Notes under the pieces: model-generated | Databases searched by the model: none | What the model was told of the DNA's origin: nothing | Seen by the model: the letters and a program-made list of their open reading frames with translations, nothing else | Program-made: the position numbers and the translations under genes | Shown: piece after piece, positions 50,533 to 58,633 of the stretch | How the letters are laid out: each line of letters starts with the position of its first letter | How positions within the stretch are numbered: the stretch's first letter is position 1 | DNA from: JAMHWF01 sp964371405 | GTDB lineage: Bacteria > Pseudomonadota > Gammaproteobacteria > Burkholderiales > Burkholderiaceae_C | Direction of reading: 5' to 3' | DNA: 64,000 nucleotides | Assembly: GCA_964371405.1 (NCBI GenBank) | Contig: CAYJLV010000002.1 | Coordinates: forward strand, 1-64,000

Positions 50533-51000
50533 TCAGCGCAGCGTCCGGGCCAGCCGCACCGCGTCGATCATGCCGCGGTAGTAGCCGTGGACGATGCCGG
50601 TGCGGCGCCAGCCGTTGCGGCGGTAGAACGCGGCTGCGGCGTCGTTGTCGGCGCGCGCTTCCAGCTCGATCGTGGCGATGCCGGCGACGCGCGCCGTCGC
50701 TTCGAGCCACTGCAGCAATGCCGTGCCGATGCCGCGCCGGCGCACCGTGGCAGCGACGGCGAGCAGCAGCAGGTGCGCGTGTACTTCGTCGTAGCGCATG
50801 ATCGCGAAGCCGAGCAGGCGCGGGCCGTCGCGCGCGACGATCACGTTGGTGTTGCGGTCGCGCACAGCGCGCCCGACGCGCGGCGGCGTCCAGCTCCATT
50901 CGAGACCGGCTTCGATCGCGTCGCGCGACAGCGTGGCGATGGCGGGCACGTCGTCGCGCGTCGCCAGCTCGATGCGCAGGCGCGCCTCAGGCCGCTGCAT
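50533..51000 (-). CDS. GNAT-family N-acetyltransferase
   Basis: A 155-residue acetyltransferase. The N-terminal strand is LRIELATRDDVPAIATLSRD (~5-24) and the acetyl-CoA loop RRRGIGTALLQWLEATAR (Q/RxxGxG/A, ~88-105); ARADNDAAAAFYRRNGWRRT (~117-136) is the motif B region. The substrate is unknown (RimI-like length but not diagnostic). Its start overlaps a 36-codon upstream frame by 14 bases, suggesting translational coupling. Confidence 0.88.
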   Translation of the reverse strand: MQRPEARLRIELATRDDVPAIATLSRDAIEAGLEWSWTPPRVGRAVRDRNTNVIVARDGPRLLGFAIMRYDEVHAHLLLLAVAATVRRRGIGTALLQWLEATARVAGIATIELEARADNDAAAAFYRRNGWRRTGIVHGYYRGMIDAVRLARTLR

Positions 51001-51097
51001 GGCACACGGCCTCGACGTTGTGCCTGTCGGCGTGGGGCACGAAGGCGCCGTGGCAGTCGGCGAAGTTGCGGGCGCTGGCGCCGGTGGGGTCGATCAT
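50987..51097 (-). CDS. 36-residue Cys/His-rich small protein upstream of the GNAT gene
   Basis: ATG 51097 is preceded by AGGAG eight bases upstream. The product begins MIDPTGASARNFADCHG and ends VEAVCHAAA; it contains two CH pairs (Cys15-His16 and Cys32-His33) and two further His (22, 26), a spacing that could bind one metal ion. Overlap with the GNAT start makes a leader-peptide or partner-protein role possible. No family is recognised; the case rests on the ribosome site, coding context and the regular Cys/His pattern. Confidence 0.5.
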   Translation of the reverse strand: MIDPTGASARNFADCHGAFVPHADRHNVEAVCHAAA

Positions 51098-51161
51098 CGC
51101 GGACTCCTGTGCTGATCGATGCGCTGCGGCTCAGTGTAAGGCGGCGCGCGGACGCGGGTCC

Positions 51162-51323
51162 TCAGCGCCGCAGCAGCAGCCCCACGCCGACGGCGACGAG
51201 GATCAGCGGCCACCACTGGGCCATCAGCGGCCCGATGCGCGGAACGAGGCCGAAGTTCGACAACAGGAAGACGCTGCCGAGCACGATCAGGACGATGGCG
51301 CCGACGCGGGATCCGTTCTTCAT
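51162..51323 (-). CDS. small two-helix membrane protein (LiaI/LiaF transmembrane-like)
   Basis: A 53-residue protein, two hydrophobic helices (GAIVLIVLGSVFLLSNFGLV, ~9-28, and WWPLILVAVGVGLLL, ~37-51) joined by a short PRIGPLMAQ turn and ending in RR. This matches the LiaI-LiaF-like transmembrane region (DUF5668 type), whose members sense or respond to envelope stress; here it stands alone. The ATG 51323 follows an AGGAGCC ribosome site. It lies downstream of selD on the same strand, 49 bases away. Confidence 0.75.
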   Translation of the reverse strand: MKNGSRVGAIVLIVLGSVFLLSNFGLVPRIGPLMAQWWPLILVAVGVGLLLRR

Positions 51324-51372
51324 GCAGGCTCCTGGTTCATTGGCAAAGGGCGGCTGTCGTGCTTGATTGTCG

Positions 51373-52436
51373 TCAGGCAACGGCGAGCCGGCCGGCGCCG
51401 TCGCGTGTCGTCGCGCCGATGACGGCCGCCGCGTCGAAGCCGTGACGGCCGAACACGGCGTGTACGGCATCGACGGCATCGGCTGCGCAAGATACCAGCA
51501 GGCCGCCGCTGGTCTGCGGGTCGGTGAGCAGCGCGCGGTCGACGTCGCCGAACGCGGTCGGCAACGTCACGTCGGCGCCGTAGCCGGCCCAGTTGCGCGC
51601 CGACGCGCCGGTCGTCATGCCGCGTTCGGCAAGCTCGCGCACGCCGGCGAGCAGCGGCACGCGCGCCCAGTCGATGCGCACGCCGACGCCCGCGCCGCGC
51701 GCGATCTCGAGCGCGTGGCCGGCCAGGCCGAACCCCGTCACGTCGGTGATCGCATGCACGCCGGGCAGCGCGGCAAGCGCGGGGCCGGCCGTGTTGAGCT
51801 TCGTTGTCGTCGCGATCATTCGCGCGTAGCCGTCGGGCGGCAGCGCGTCCTTCTTCAGCGCGGCCGACATCACGCCGACGCCGATCGGCTTGCCGAGCAC
51901 GAGCACGTCGCCGGCCTGCGCATCGGCATTGCGCCGCACGCGTTTCGGGTGCACCAGGCCGAGCGCGACGAGGCCGTAGATCGGCTCGACGGAATCGATC
52001 GTGTGCCCGCCCGCGACCGGGATGCCGGCCTCGGCGCACACGCTCTGGCCGCCCGCCAGGATGCGCGCGATCGTCTCGGCCGGCAGCACGTTGACCGGCA
52101 TGCCGACGATCGCCAGCGCCATGATCGGCGTGCCGCCCATCGCATAGACGTCGCTGATCGCGTTCGTCGCCGCGATGCGGCCGAAGTCGTAGGGGTCGTC
52201 GACGATCGGCATGAAGAAGTCCGTCGTCGCGACCAGCGCCTGCTCGTCGTTGAGCTGCCACACGGCGGCGTCGTCGGCGGTCTCGATGCCCACCAGCAGC
52301 TGCGGCGGCACGGCCATGCCGCGCGTGCCGGCGAGCAGCCCCGACAGCACGCCGGGCGCGATCTTGCAGCCGCAGCCGCCGCCGTGGGACAGCGAAGTCA
52401 GCCGCGGTGCAACGGTGGGCGGGAGCGGAGGATTCA
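51373..52436 (-). CDS. selD: selenophosphate synthase SelD (SenC-like by context)
   Basis: A 354-residue ATP-dependent enzyme that makes selenophosphate from selenide. The catalytic loop is SHGGGCGCKIAP with Cys22 and Lys25 (the Cys, not selenocysteine, form); metal/ATP residues lie in TADDAAVW and TTDFFMPIVDDPYDFGRIAA (~80-99); GGHTIDSVEPIYGL (~148-161) and TDPQTSGGLLVS (~310-321) complete the AIRS fold. The start codon is the ATG on the minus strand at about 52435-52437. It is divergent from an EgtB-like gene, the arrangement of selenoneine genes, so SenC is the likely role. No selA, selB or selenouridine synthase gene is in the window. Confidence 0.9.
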
Positions 52437-52538
52437 TCGGGGATCGGCGGCCGGGGTGCGGGCTGGGTGGTCGGGATGCAAGTGTAGGCAAGCGCCGCAC
52501 CCGCTGCCGGGCTGGTGCGGTGGGCCTCGCGACCGATA

Positions 52539-53810
52539 ATGGCCGCGAGAGCGACAACCCCGCGAGCCAAGGTGGAACTCGATGCGACCGTCGGCCCCGG
52601 CACCCCGCTGCGCGAAGCCGGGCGCGATGTGCTGTCGCTGGCGCTGATCGATGCGCGCAATCACACGCTGCGCTTGTTCGCGCTGCTCGAGGCGGCGCTC
52701 GGCGAGCGCGGTCTCGCGGTGCCGCTGCTGCCCGAGCTGGCCCCGCCGCTCTGGGCGCTGGGCCACGTCGGCTGGTTCCAGGAAGTCTGGATCGCGCGCA
52801 ACCTGCAGCGCCAGCGCGGCGCGGGCTGCGACCCGGGCGCACCGCGGCTGGCGTCGATCGAGCCGCAGGCCGACGCCTGGTACGACGCTTCGGCCGTCGC
52901 GCACGACGCGCGCTGGCAGCTTGCGCTGCCGCCCGCCGACGCGGTGCGCGCGTACCTGCTCGACACGCTCGACACCTCGCTCGATCTGCTCGCCGGCACG
53001 CGCGACGATGACGACGCGCTCTACTTCTACCGCCTCGCGCTGTTTCACGAAGACATGCACGGCGAAGCCTTGGCGCGCATGGCGCAGACGCTCGATGTCG
53101 GCGGCGCCGGGATCGCCGCGCTGCTGCCGCTGCCCGAGCCGAAGGCGCTGCGCGATCCGCTCGCCTTCCCGGCCACGCGCTGGTGGCTCGGCGCAGCGCC
53201 GGGCCGGCGCGGCTTCGTGTTCGACAACGAGCAGTGGGCGCATGACGTGCAGGTGCCCGAGTTCGAGATCGACGCGCAGCCGGTGAGCTGGGCGCAGTAC
53301 GCCGAGTTCGTCGAAGACGGCGGCTACGACGAGCCGCGCTGGTGGTCGCCCGACGGCTGGCAGTGGCTGCAGGCCAGCGGGCGCCGCACGCCGCGCCACG
53401 TCGAGCAGTTGCGCCACGGCGTGCTGGCGCGGCGTTTCGGGCGCCTGCTGCGCGTGCCGCCCGGCCAGCCGGCGATGCATGTCGGCTGGCACGAGGCCGA
53501 CGCCTGGTGCCGCTGGGCCGGGCGCCGGCTGCCGACGGAAGTGGAATGGGAGTACGCCGCCGCGACGGGCGTCTCGCGCGGCCTGCGCTGGGGCGAGGTC
53601 TGGGAGTGGACGGCAGGCACGTTCCGGCCCTATCCCGGCTTCGCGCCGGGCCCATGGCGCGACTATTCCCAGCCGTGCTTCGGCACGCACAAGGTGATGC
53701 GCGGCGCTTCGTTCGCGACGCGCGCCCGCATGCGCGACGTGCGCTTTCGCGGCTTCGGCCGGCCCGAGCGCGACGACGCCTTCGTCGGCTTTCGCTCCTG
53801 CGCGCCGTGA
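52539..53810 (+). CDS. senA: EgtB-like non-haem iron enzyme, probable selenoneine synthase SenA
   Basis: A 423-residue protein with an N-terminal DinB-type helical domain and a C-terminal FGE-sulfatase domain, the layout of EgtB. Iron ligands are expected at WALGHVGWF (His) and FHEDMHGE (HxxxH, ~170-174); the FGE domain has QPVSWAQYAEFVEDGGYDEP (~247-266), GWHEADAWCRWAGRRLPTEV (~316-335) and VMRGASFATRARMRDVRFRG (~387-406). EgtB would pair with egtD; here the neighbour is selD, which points to SenA, the enzyme joining selenosugar to hercynine. The start is uncertain: GATAAT (52535-52540) overlaps ATG 52539, so GTG 52572 may be used. No senB is adjacent. Confidence 0.8.
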   Translation: MAARATTPRAKVELDATVGPGTPLREAGRDVLSLALIDARNHTLRLFALLEAALGERGLAVPLLPELAPPLWALGHVGWFQEVWIARNLQRQRGAGCDPGAPRLASIEPQADAWYDASAVAHDARWQLALPPADAVRAYLLDTLDTSLDLLAGTRDDDDALYFYRLALFHEDMHGEALARMAQTLDVGGAGIAALLPLPEPKALRDPLAFPATRWWLGAAPGRRGFVFDNEQWAHDVQVPEFEIDAQPVSWAQYAEFVEDGGYDEPRWWSPDGWQWLQASGRRTPRHVEQLRHGVLARRFGRLLRVPPGQPAMHVGWHEADAWCRWAGRRLPTEVEWEYAAATGVSRGLRWGEVWEWTAGTFRPYPGFAPGPWRDYSQPCFGTHKVMRGASFATRARMRDVRFRGFGRPERDDAFVGFRSCAP

Positions 53811-54196
53811 ACGGCTGGGCGCTCGCCGCCGACGCCGTCGTGCTGCTGCACGCCGCGTTCGTCGTGTTCGTCGTCGCCGGCGCGGCGCTGCTGTGGCGCT
53901 GGCCACGCGTCGTGTGGCTGCACCTGCCGGCTGCGCTGTGGGGCACGTGGATCGAAGCCGCCGGCGGCATCTGCCCGCTGACGCCGCTCGAGAACGGCTT
54001 GCGCGCGCGGGCCGGCGAGGCGGGCTACGGCGGCGGCTTCGTCGAGCACTACGTCGTGCCGGTGCTCTACCCCGAGGCGCTGACGCGCGAGCTGCAATGG
54101 GCGCTGGCCGCCGGCGTCGTCGCCGTCAATGCGCTGCTGTACGGGGGGTGGATCGCGTCGCGCCGACGCCGAAGGAGCCGGGATGGATTTCGCTGA
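53807..54196 (+). CDS. DUF2784-family membrane protein
   Basis: A 129-residue protein with four hydrophobic segments: VVLLHAAFVVFVVAGAALLW (~11-30), VWLHLPAALWGTWIEAAGGI (~36-55) with CPLTPLENGLR, and a final LAAGVVAVNALLYGGWIA. This is the DUF2784 pattern (HxxFVxFVxxG, CPLTxxE); function unknown. The GTG overlaps the senA stop (GTGA) and its own end overlaps the SDR gene by 14 bases, so senA, this gene and the SDR gene form one translationally linked operon. Confidence 0.82.
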   Translation: MNGWALAADAVVLLHAAFVVFVVAGAALLWRWPRVVWLHLPAALWGTWIEAAGGICPLTPLENGLRARAGEAGYGGGFVEHYVVPVLYPEALTRELQWALAAGVVAVNALLYGGWIASRRRRRSRDGFR

Positions 54197-54887
54197 CCGC
54201 ACCGTCATGATCACCGGCGCCGCCGGCCACCTCGGCCGTGCCGTCGCTGCCGCATTCGCCGCGCAGGGCGCGCGGCTCGGGCTCGTCGACCTGCGGCGCG
54301 ACGCGCTGCAACGCGCCTATGGCGGCGAAGACGAGCGCCGCCGCTTCGTCGCGGTGGACCTGCTCGACGCGGCCGCGCTCGGCGTCGCCGTCGACGGCGT
54401 CGTCGCGCAGTGGCGGCGCATCGACGTGCTGTGCAACATCGCCGGCGGATTCCGCATGGGCGAGCCGGTGCACGCGACGAGCGACGCCGACTGGAACTTC
54501 CTGTTCGACATCAACGCGCGCACGCTGCTGCATGCGTCGCGCGCCGTCGTGCCGCGCATGCTGGAAGCCGGCGGCGGCCGCATCGTCAATGTCGGCGCCT
54601 GGGCGGCGCAGCACGGAGCGGCGGGCAAGGGCGCCTACGTCGCGTCGAAGTCGGCCGTGATCCGGCTCACCGAGTCGATGGCGCTCGAGCTGCGCGAGCA
54701 CGGCATCAACGTCAACTGCGTGCTGCCGACGATCATCGACACGCCCGACAACCGCGCCGCGATGCCCGGTGCCGACCCGGCGCGCTGGGTCGCGCCGGCC
54801 GACCTCGCGAGCGTGATCGTGTTCCTCGCGTCCGACGCGGCGCGCGCCGTGCACGGTGCGGCGCTGCCGGTCAGCGGGCTGAGCTGA
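54183..54887 (+). CDS. short-chain dehydrogenase/reductase
   Basis: A 234-residue classical SDR. Cofactor motif ITGAAGHLGRAVA (TGxxGxLG, ~9-21), NIAGGF (~84-89), catalytic Ser/Tyr/Lys with YVASKSAV (YxxxK, ~153-160) and a C-terminal VHGAALPVSGLS. Asp in VDLRRDAL at the end of strand 2 suggests NAD rather than NADP. An AAGGAG ribosome site six bases before ATG 54183 decides the start, even though it lies within the DUF2784 gene. Substrate unknown; its linkage to senA is positional. Confidence 0.88.
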   Translation: MDFADRTVMITGAAGHLGRAVAAAFAAQGARLGLVDLRRDALQRAYGGEDERRRFVAVDLLDAAALGVAVDGVVAQWRRIDVLCNIAGGFRMGEPVHATSDADWNFLFDINARTLLHASRAVVPRMLEAGGGRIVNVGAWAAQHGAAGKGAYVASKSAVIRLTESMALELREHGINVNCVLPTIIDTPDNRAAMPGADPARWVAPADLASVIVFLASDAARAVHGAALPVSGLS

Positions 54888-55022
54888 GCCGCGAGCGCGT
54901 CGGAGTTCCTCCCCTGCTCCCACGCGGTCGGAGCGGGTGCCGCGCCGGCCTATGCAGGCGCCGACATATGGCTATGCCTTTGCAGGGCCGCAAGAATGGC
55001 GCCCTTTGGCCACTGCAACCGG

Positions 55023-55727
55023 ATGAACGATTTCGGCGCCAGTCTGACGACGGCCGCGCACCTGATCCTGAACGCGGATGCCGCGCTGGTACGCATCGTC
55101 GCGCTGTCGCTGGCTGTCAGCGGCTCGGCCTGTCTGCTGGCCGCCTTCTTCGGCCTCGGCGGCGGCGCCGGCCTGGCCGTCGCGCGCTTTCCCGGGCATC
55201 GCGTGCTGGTGCTGCTGCTCAACACGCTGCTCGCGCTGCCTTCCGTCGTCGTCGGCCTCGTCGTCTACCTGCTGCTGTCGCGCTCCGGGCCGCTCGGCTC
55301 GCTCGGCATCCTGTTCACGCCGTCGGCGATGGTCGTGGCGCAGACGATCCTCGTGCTGCCCGTCGTCGCTGCGCTGACGCGCCAGATCGTCGCCGACGCG
55401 CTGCGCGGCAGCGGCGACCAGCTGCGCTCGATGGGCGCCGGGCCGATGACGCGCGCGATGCTGGTCCTGGTGCACGAGCGCTGGGCCGTGCTCACGGTGA
55501 TGCTGACGGCGTTCGGCCGCGCGATCTCGGAGGTCGGCGCCGTGATGGTCGTCGGCGGCAACATCGACGGCGTCACGCGCGTCATGACGACGACGATCGC
55601 CCTCGAGACGAGCAAGGGCGACCTGCCGCTCGCGCTGGCGCTGGGTGTCGTGCTGCTGCTCGTCGTTGGCGCGATCAATGTGCTGATCGCCCTGGTGCAG
55701 CGCTTCTCGAAGGAGGGTGCTCGATGA
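55023..55727 (+). CDS. tupB: tungstate ABC transporter permease TupB
   Basis: A 234-residue inner-membrane permease with five to six hydrophobic helices and the EAA loop DALRGSGDQLRSMGAGPMTR (~127-146), followed by AFGRAISEVGAVMVVGGNID (~161-180), typical of the TupB/ModB-like family. ATG 55023 is chosen because it begins the conserved FGASLTTAAHL helix. The gene opens tupBCA; the tupC ATG overlaps its stop. No ModE-like operator was recognised in the 135-base gap upstream, which holds only TATG-rich sequence around 54952-54982. Confidence 0.88.
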   Translation: MNDFGASLTTAAHLILNADAALVRIVALSLAVSGSACLLAAFFGLGGGAGLAVARFPGHRVLVLLLNTLLALPSVVVGLVVYLLLSRSGPLGSLGILFTPSAMVVAQTILVLPVVAALTRQIVADALRGSGDQLRSMGAGPMTRAMLVLVHERWAVLTVMLTAFGRAISEVGAVMVVGGNIDGVTRVMTTTIALETSKGDLPLALALGVVLLLVVGAINVLIALVQRFSKEGAR

Positions 55728-56506
55728 ACGCGGCGGGCCGAGCGCCGGGCCGCTCCCAAGCCGGCCCGCATCCCCTCGGGGGATCGGCCGACGTACTCGT
55801 CGGACGAGGGGCCGACATGCTCATCGAGCTGCGCGGCGCGACGGTGCGCTACGGCGACGTGACGGCGCTCGACGGCGTGTCGCTTCGCATCCATCGCGGC
55901 CAGCGCGTCGCGCTGATCGGCAGCAACGGCTCGGGCAAGACGACGCTGCTGCGCGTGCTGCATGGCCTGCAGCGCTGCGACGCCGGCGAGCGCATCGTGC
56001 ACACCCGCGTGGCGCAGGCGATGGTGTTCCAGCGGCCGTTCCTGCTGCGCCTGTCGGTGTGGTCGAACATGCTGATCGCACTGTGGCTCGCCGGCGTGCC
56101 GGCGCGCGAGCGCAGCGACCGCGCGCTCGACGCGCTGCGCCGCGTCGGCCTCGCCGGGCTGGGCGCGCGGCCGGCGCGCGCGCTGTCGGGCGGGCAGCAG
56201 CAGCGGCTCGCGCTGGCGCGTGCCTGGGCCGTGCATCCGCAGCTGCTCTTTCTCGACGAGCCGACGGCCAGCCTCGACCCGGCCGCCAAGCAGGAGGTCG
56301 AGGCGCTCGTCGCCGAATTCGCCGCCGAAGGCATGACGGTCGTGATGAGCACGCACAACCTGGGGCAGGCCAAGCGCCTCGCGACCGACGTAGTCTATCT
56401 CGAAGGCGGCCGCGCGATCGTCGCGCTGCCGACCGAACGATTCTTCAACGACTGCCTCCCTGACGAGGCGGCGCATTTCCTCAAAGGAGAGTTGTCATGG
56501 CACTGA
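55724..56506 (+). CDS. tupC: tungstate ABC transporter ATPase TupC with repeat-encoded N-terminal extension
   Basis: A 260-residue ABC ATPase. Walker A is LIGSNGSGKTTLLRVL (~64-79), the Q-loop VFQRPFLLRLSVWSNM (~107-122), signature LSGGQQQRLALARAW (~161-175), Walker B LLFLDEPTASLD (~181-192) and H-loop VVMSTHN. The first 31 residues, up to the second Met at 55817 (MLIELRGATVRYG), come from the 84-bp dispersed repeat and are outside the domain. The true start may be ATG 55724, which overlaps the tupB stop, or 55817. It energises TupB for tungstate (possibly molybdate) uptake. Confidence 0.88.
   Translation: MNAAGRAPGRSQAGPHPLGGSADVLVGRGADMLIELRGATVRYGDVTALDGVSLRIHRGQRVALIGSNGSGKTTLLRVLHGLQRCDAGERIVHTRVAQAMVFQRPFLLRLSVWSNMLIALWLAGVPARERSDRALDALRRVGLAGLGARPARALSGGQQQRLALARAWAVHPQLLFLDEPTASLDPAAKQEVEALVAEFAAEGMTVVMSTHNLGQAKRLATDVVYLEGGRAIVALPTERFFNDCLPDEAAHFLKGELSWH
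55731..55814. repeat. 84-bp dispersed repeat, copy B, at the 5' end of tupC
   Basis: Second copy of the element at 38741-38824 (75 of 84 identical). Here it is read in another frame (GRAPGRSQAGPHPLGGSADV) between the tupC start codon and the ABC domain. Confidence 0.85.
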
Positions 56507-57339
56507 ACTTCACCCGCCGCATCGCGCTGGCCGCTGCCGCACTCGCCGGCCTCGCCGCGCTGGCGCCGGCTGCGCAGGCGCAGGACAAGTTCATCGTGAT
56601 GTCGTCGACGACGTCGACCGAGCAGTCGGGCCTGTTCGGCCACATCCTCCCCGAGTTCACCAAGGCGACGGGCATCCAGGTGCGCGTCGTCGCGCAGGGC
56701 ACCGGCCAGGCGCTCGACATGGGGCGCCGCGGCGACGCCGACATCGTGTTCGTGCACGACCAGGTGGCCGAGGAGAAGTTCGTCGCCGAAGGCTTCGGCT
56801 TGAAGCGATCGCCCGTGATGTACAACGACTTCGTGCTGATCGGCCCGAAGGCGGACCCGGCCAAGGCGACCGGCAAGGACATCGTCACCGCGCTCGGCAA
56901 GCTCGCTGCGACGAACACGCCGTTCATCTCGCGCGGCGACAAGAGCGGCACGCACGCCGCCGAGCTGCGCTACTGGAAGGCGGCCGGTATCGACGCACCG
57001 GCGAAGAAGTTCGACAACTACAAGGAATGCGGCTGCGGCATGGGGCCGGCGCTCAACATCGCGGCGTCGAGCAACGCCTACGTGATGAGCGACCGCGGCA
57101 CCTGGCTGTCGTTCAAGAACCGCGCCGACCTCGGCATCCTGGTCGAAGGCGACACGAAGCTGTTCAACCAGTACGGCGTGATCGTCGTCAACCCGGCGAA
57201 GCATCCGCACGTCAAGAAGGACATGGCGCAGCAGTTCGCCGACTGGGTCGTCTCGCCGGCCGGCCAGCAGTCGATCGCCGCCTACAAGATCGGCGGCGAG
57301 CAGCTGTTCTTTCCGAACGCCAACCAGGTCGGGCGCTGA
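56497..57339 (+). CDS. tupA: tungstate-binding periplasmic protein TupA
   Basis: A 280-residue solute-binding protein with signal peptide (~1-29, ending AAQAQ). The oxyanion motif is VMSSTTSTEQSGL (TTTS-like, ~33-45) with DIVFVHDQVAEEKFVAEG (~80-97), SRGDKSGTHAAELRYWKAAG (~146-165), ECGCGMGPALNIA and QYGVIVVNP (~225-233), all characteristic of TupA, which binds tungstate far more tightly than molybdate. Its start lies within the end of tupC (10-base overlap), completing tupBCA. Confidence 0.92.
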   Translation: MALNFTRRIALAAAALAGLAALAPAAQAQDKFIVMSSTTSTEQSGLFGHILPEFTKATGIQVRVVAQGTGQALDMGRRGDADIVFVHDQVAEEKFVAEGFGLKRSPVMYNDFVLIGPKADPAKATGKDIVTALGKLAATNTPFISRGDKSGTHAAELRYWKAAGIDAPAKKFDNYKECGCGMGPALNIAASSNAYVMSDRGTWLSFKNRADLGILVEGDTKLFNQYGVIVVNPAKHPHVKKDMAQQFADWVVSPAGQQSIAAYKIGGEQLFFPNANQVGR

Positions 57340-57480
57340 GGGCCGGCCGCGCGTGTCGACGGGGGCGCGTGTGCTCCTGCCGGAGAGGTCATGTCGATCC
57401 GGCCTACTGTCGTTCGTCGATGGGTTACGAGGCGCCCTCAGGCGGGCGCTTCGACCGATCGACCCCACAGGAGTGAAGAC

Positions 57481-57849
57481 ATGTCATACATCGATGGTTT
57501 CGTGATCGCGGTCCCCACCGCCAACAAGCAGAAGTTCATCGAGCACGCGCGCCAGCTCGACCCGATATTCATCGAGCTGGGCGCCATCCGTGTGATCGAG
57601 GGTTGGGGCGACGACGTCCCCGACGGCAAGGTCACCGATTTCCGCCGCGCGGTCCAGGCCACGGCCGAGGAGACGGTGGCCTTTTCGTGGATCGAATGGC
57701 CGGACAAGGCCACGCGCGACGCCGGCATGAAGAAGATGATGGAAGACCCGCGCATGGATCCGTCCACACCCGGCAACCCGCCCATGCCCTTCGACGGCAA
57801 ACGCATGATCTTCGGCGGCTTCGAACCGGTGGTCGAAGTGAAGGCTTGA
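57481..57849 (+). CDS. DUF1428-family protein
   Basis: A 122-residue cytoplasmic protein with the DUF1428 pattern: MSYIDGFVIAVPTANKQKF at the start, VIEGWGDDVPDGKVTDF (~38-54), VAFSWIEWPDKATRDAG (~67-83) and PFDGKRMIFGGFEPVV (~101-116). The fold is a dimeric alpha/beta barrel; no function is established (often called RNA signal recognition particle 4.5S protein in old annotation, without basis). A CAGGAG ribosome site precedes ATG 57481. It stands alone; a GGGGCG/CGCCCC hairpin lies just after its stop (57855-57871). Confidence 0.9.
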   Translation: MSYIDGFVIAVPTANKQKFIEHARQLDPIFIELGAIRVIEGWGDDVPDGKVTDFRRAVQATAEETVAFSWIEWPDKATRDAGMKKMMEDPRMDPSTPGNPPMPFDGKRMIFGGFEPVVEVKA

Positions 57850-58090
57850 GCGGGCGGGGCGACTCCGCCCCCTGACCTGCCACGCGACACGGTGGGCGTC
57901 TGGCGAGAACTGTCGGCTCGCGGGCAGGCGGCCGCGGAGACGTCGCGCAGGGCGCACGATCCGAGGACCCGCAAACGTCGCGCATCTTCCCGGGGCAGTC
58001 GCCGTGTGTCGGCTCTCGGGACCGCGCATGGCTTCACACTCGCGGCCAGGAGCAACCAGCCGCCGGGCGAGTCGAAGATGGCCCGACGCG

Positions 58091-58633
58091 CTACGGCAAC
58101 CGCCGCACGCGCAGTGCGCACAGGTTGCGCACGTGGCGCGGCCCGGGGCGCAGGTCGTCGAGCGCGCGCAGCGCGAGCGGGCCCTGGTGCGCGTCGAGCG
58201 CGCGGCCGTCGGCCTCGAGCACGACGACGCTGCGCTCGCCGGCGGGCGCGTTGTAGAGCTCGCCCCAGCTGAAGAGCGCGCGATAGCCGTCGCTCGCCAC
58301 CGCCTCGACAATGGTGTCGCGCGCGCCGCGGTCGGCGGCCGGGTCGGTGCCAGGCTGCGCCAGCAGGTCGCGCAGCCGCACACCGTGATACGCGATCGAC
58401 CGCTCGGCGACAGGCGCGCCGGGCCGCTCGACGACGCGGCGCTCGGTCCAGGTCTGCACGCCGAGCGCACGCAGCCGCTCGGCGGTCCACGCGACGACGC
58501 GGCCTTCGGCGTCGTGCGTCGTCAGCAGCACGTCGGCGGCGCGCGGCGACACGTCGACGGGGCAGGCCGCCGCGCCGGCGGCGAGCAGCGCGGCGGCCAG
58601 CGCGAGCGCCAGCGCCGCGCCGCGCGCCGTCAC
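58091..58633 (-). CDS. small exported oxidoreductase molybdopterin-fold protein lacking the Mo-ligand cysteine
   Basis: A 180-residue protein with a signal peptide (~1-22) and a shortened sulfite-oxidase-type molybdopterin fold: YHGVRLRDLLAQPG (~82-95), SDGYRALFSWGEL (~113-125) and LDAHQGPLALRALDDLRP (~146-163). The family needs a conserved Cys to ligate molybdenum; the only cysteines here are at the signal-peptide end (AAACPVD) and near the C-terminus (NLCAL), so it probably does not hold Moco in the standard way. GTG 58633 overlaps the stop of the ModA-like gene. A role with that gene in handling molybdenum is inferred. Confidence 0.75.
   Translation of the reverse strand: MTARGAALALALAAALLAAGAAACPVDVSPRAADVLLTTHDAEGRVVAWTAERLRALGVQTWTERRVVERPGAPVAERSIAYHGVRLRDLLAQPGTDPAADRGARDTIVEAVASDGYRALFSWGELYNAPAGERSVVVLEADGRALDAHQGPLALRALDDLRPGPRHVRNLCALRVRRLP

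Noticed and set aside
54888..55022. A ModE or tungstate-riboswitch element upstream of tupB
   Set aside because: TATG-containing repeats are present, but no inverted repeat of the ModE type or Moco-riboswitch fold could be made out by eye.
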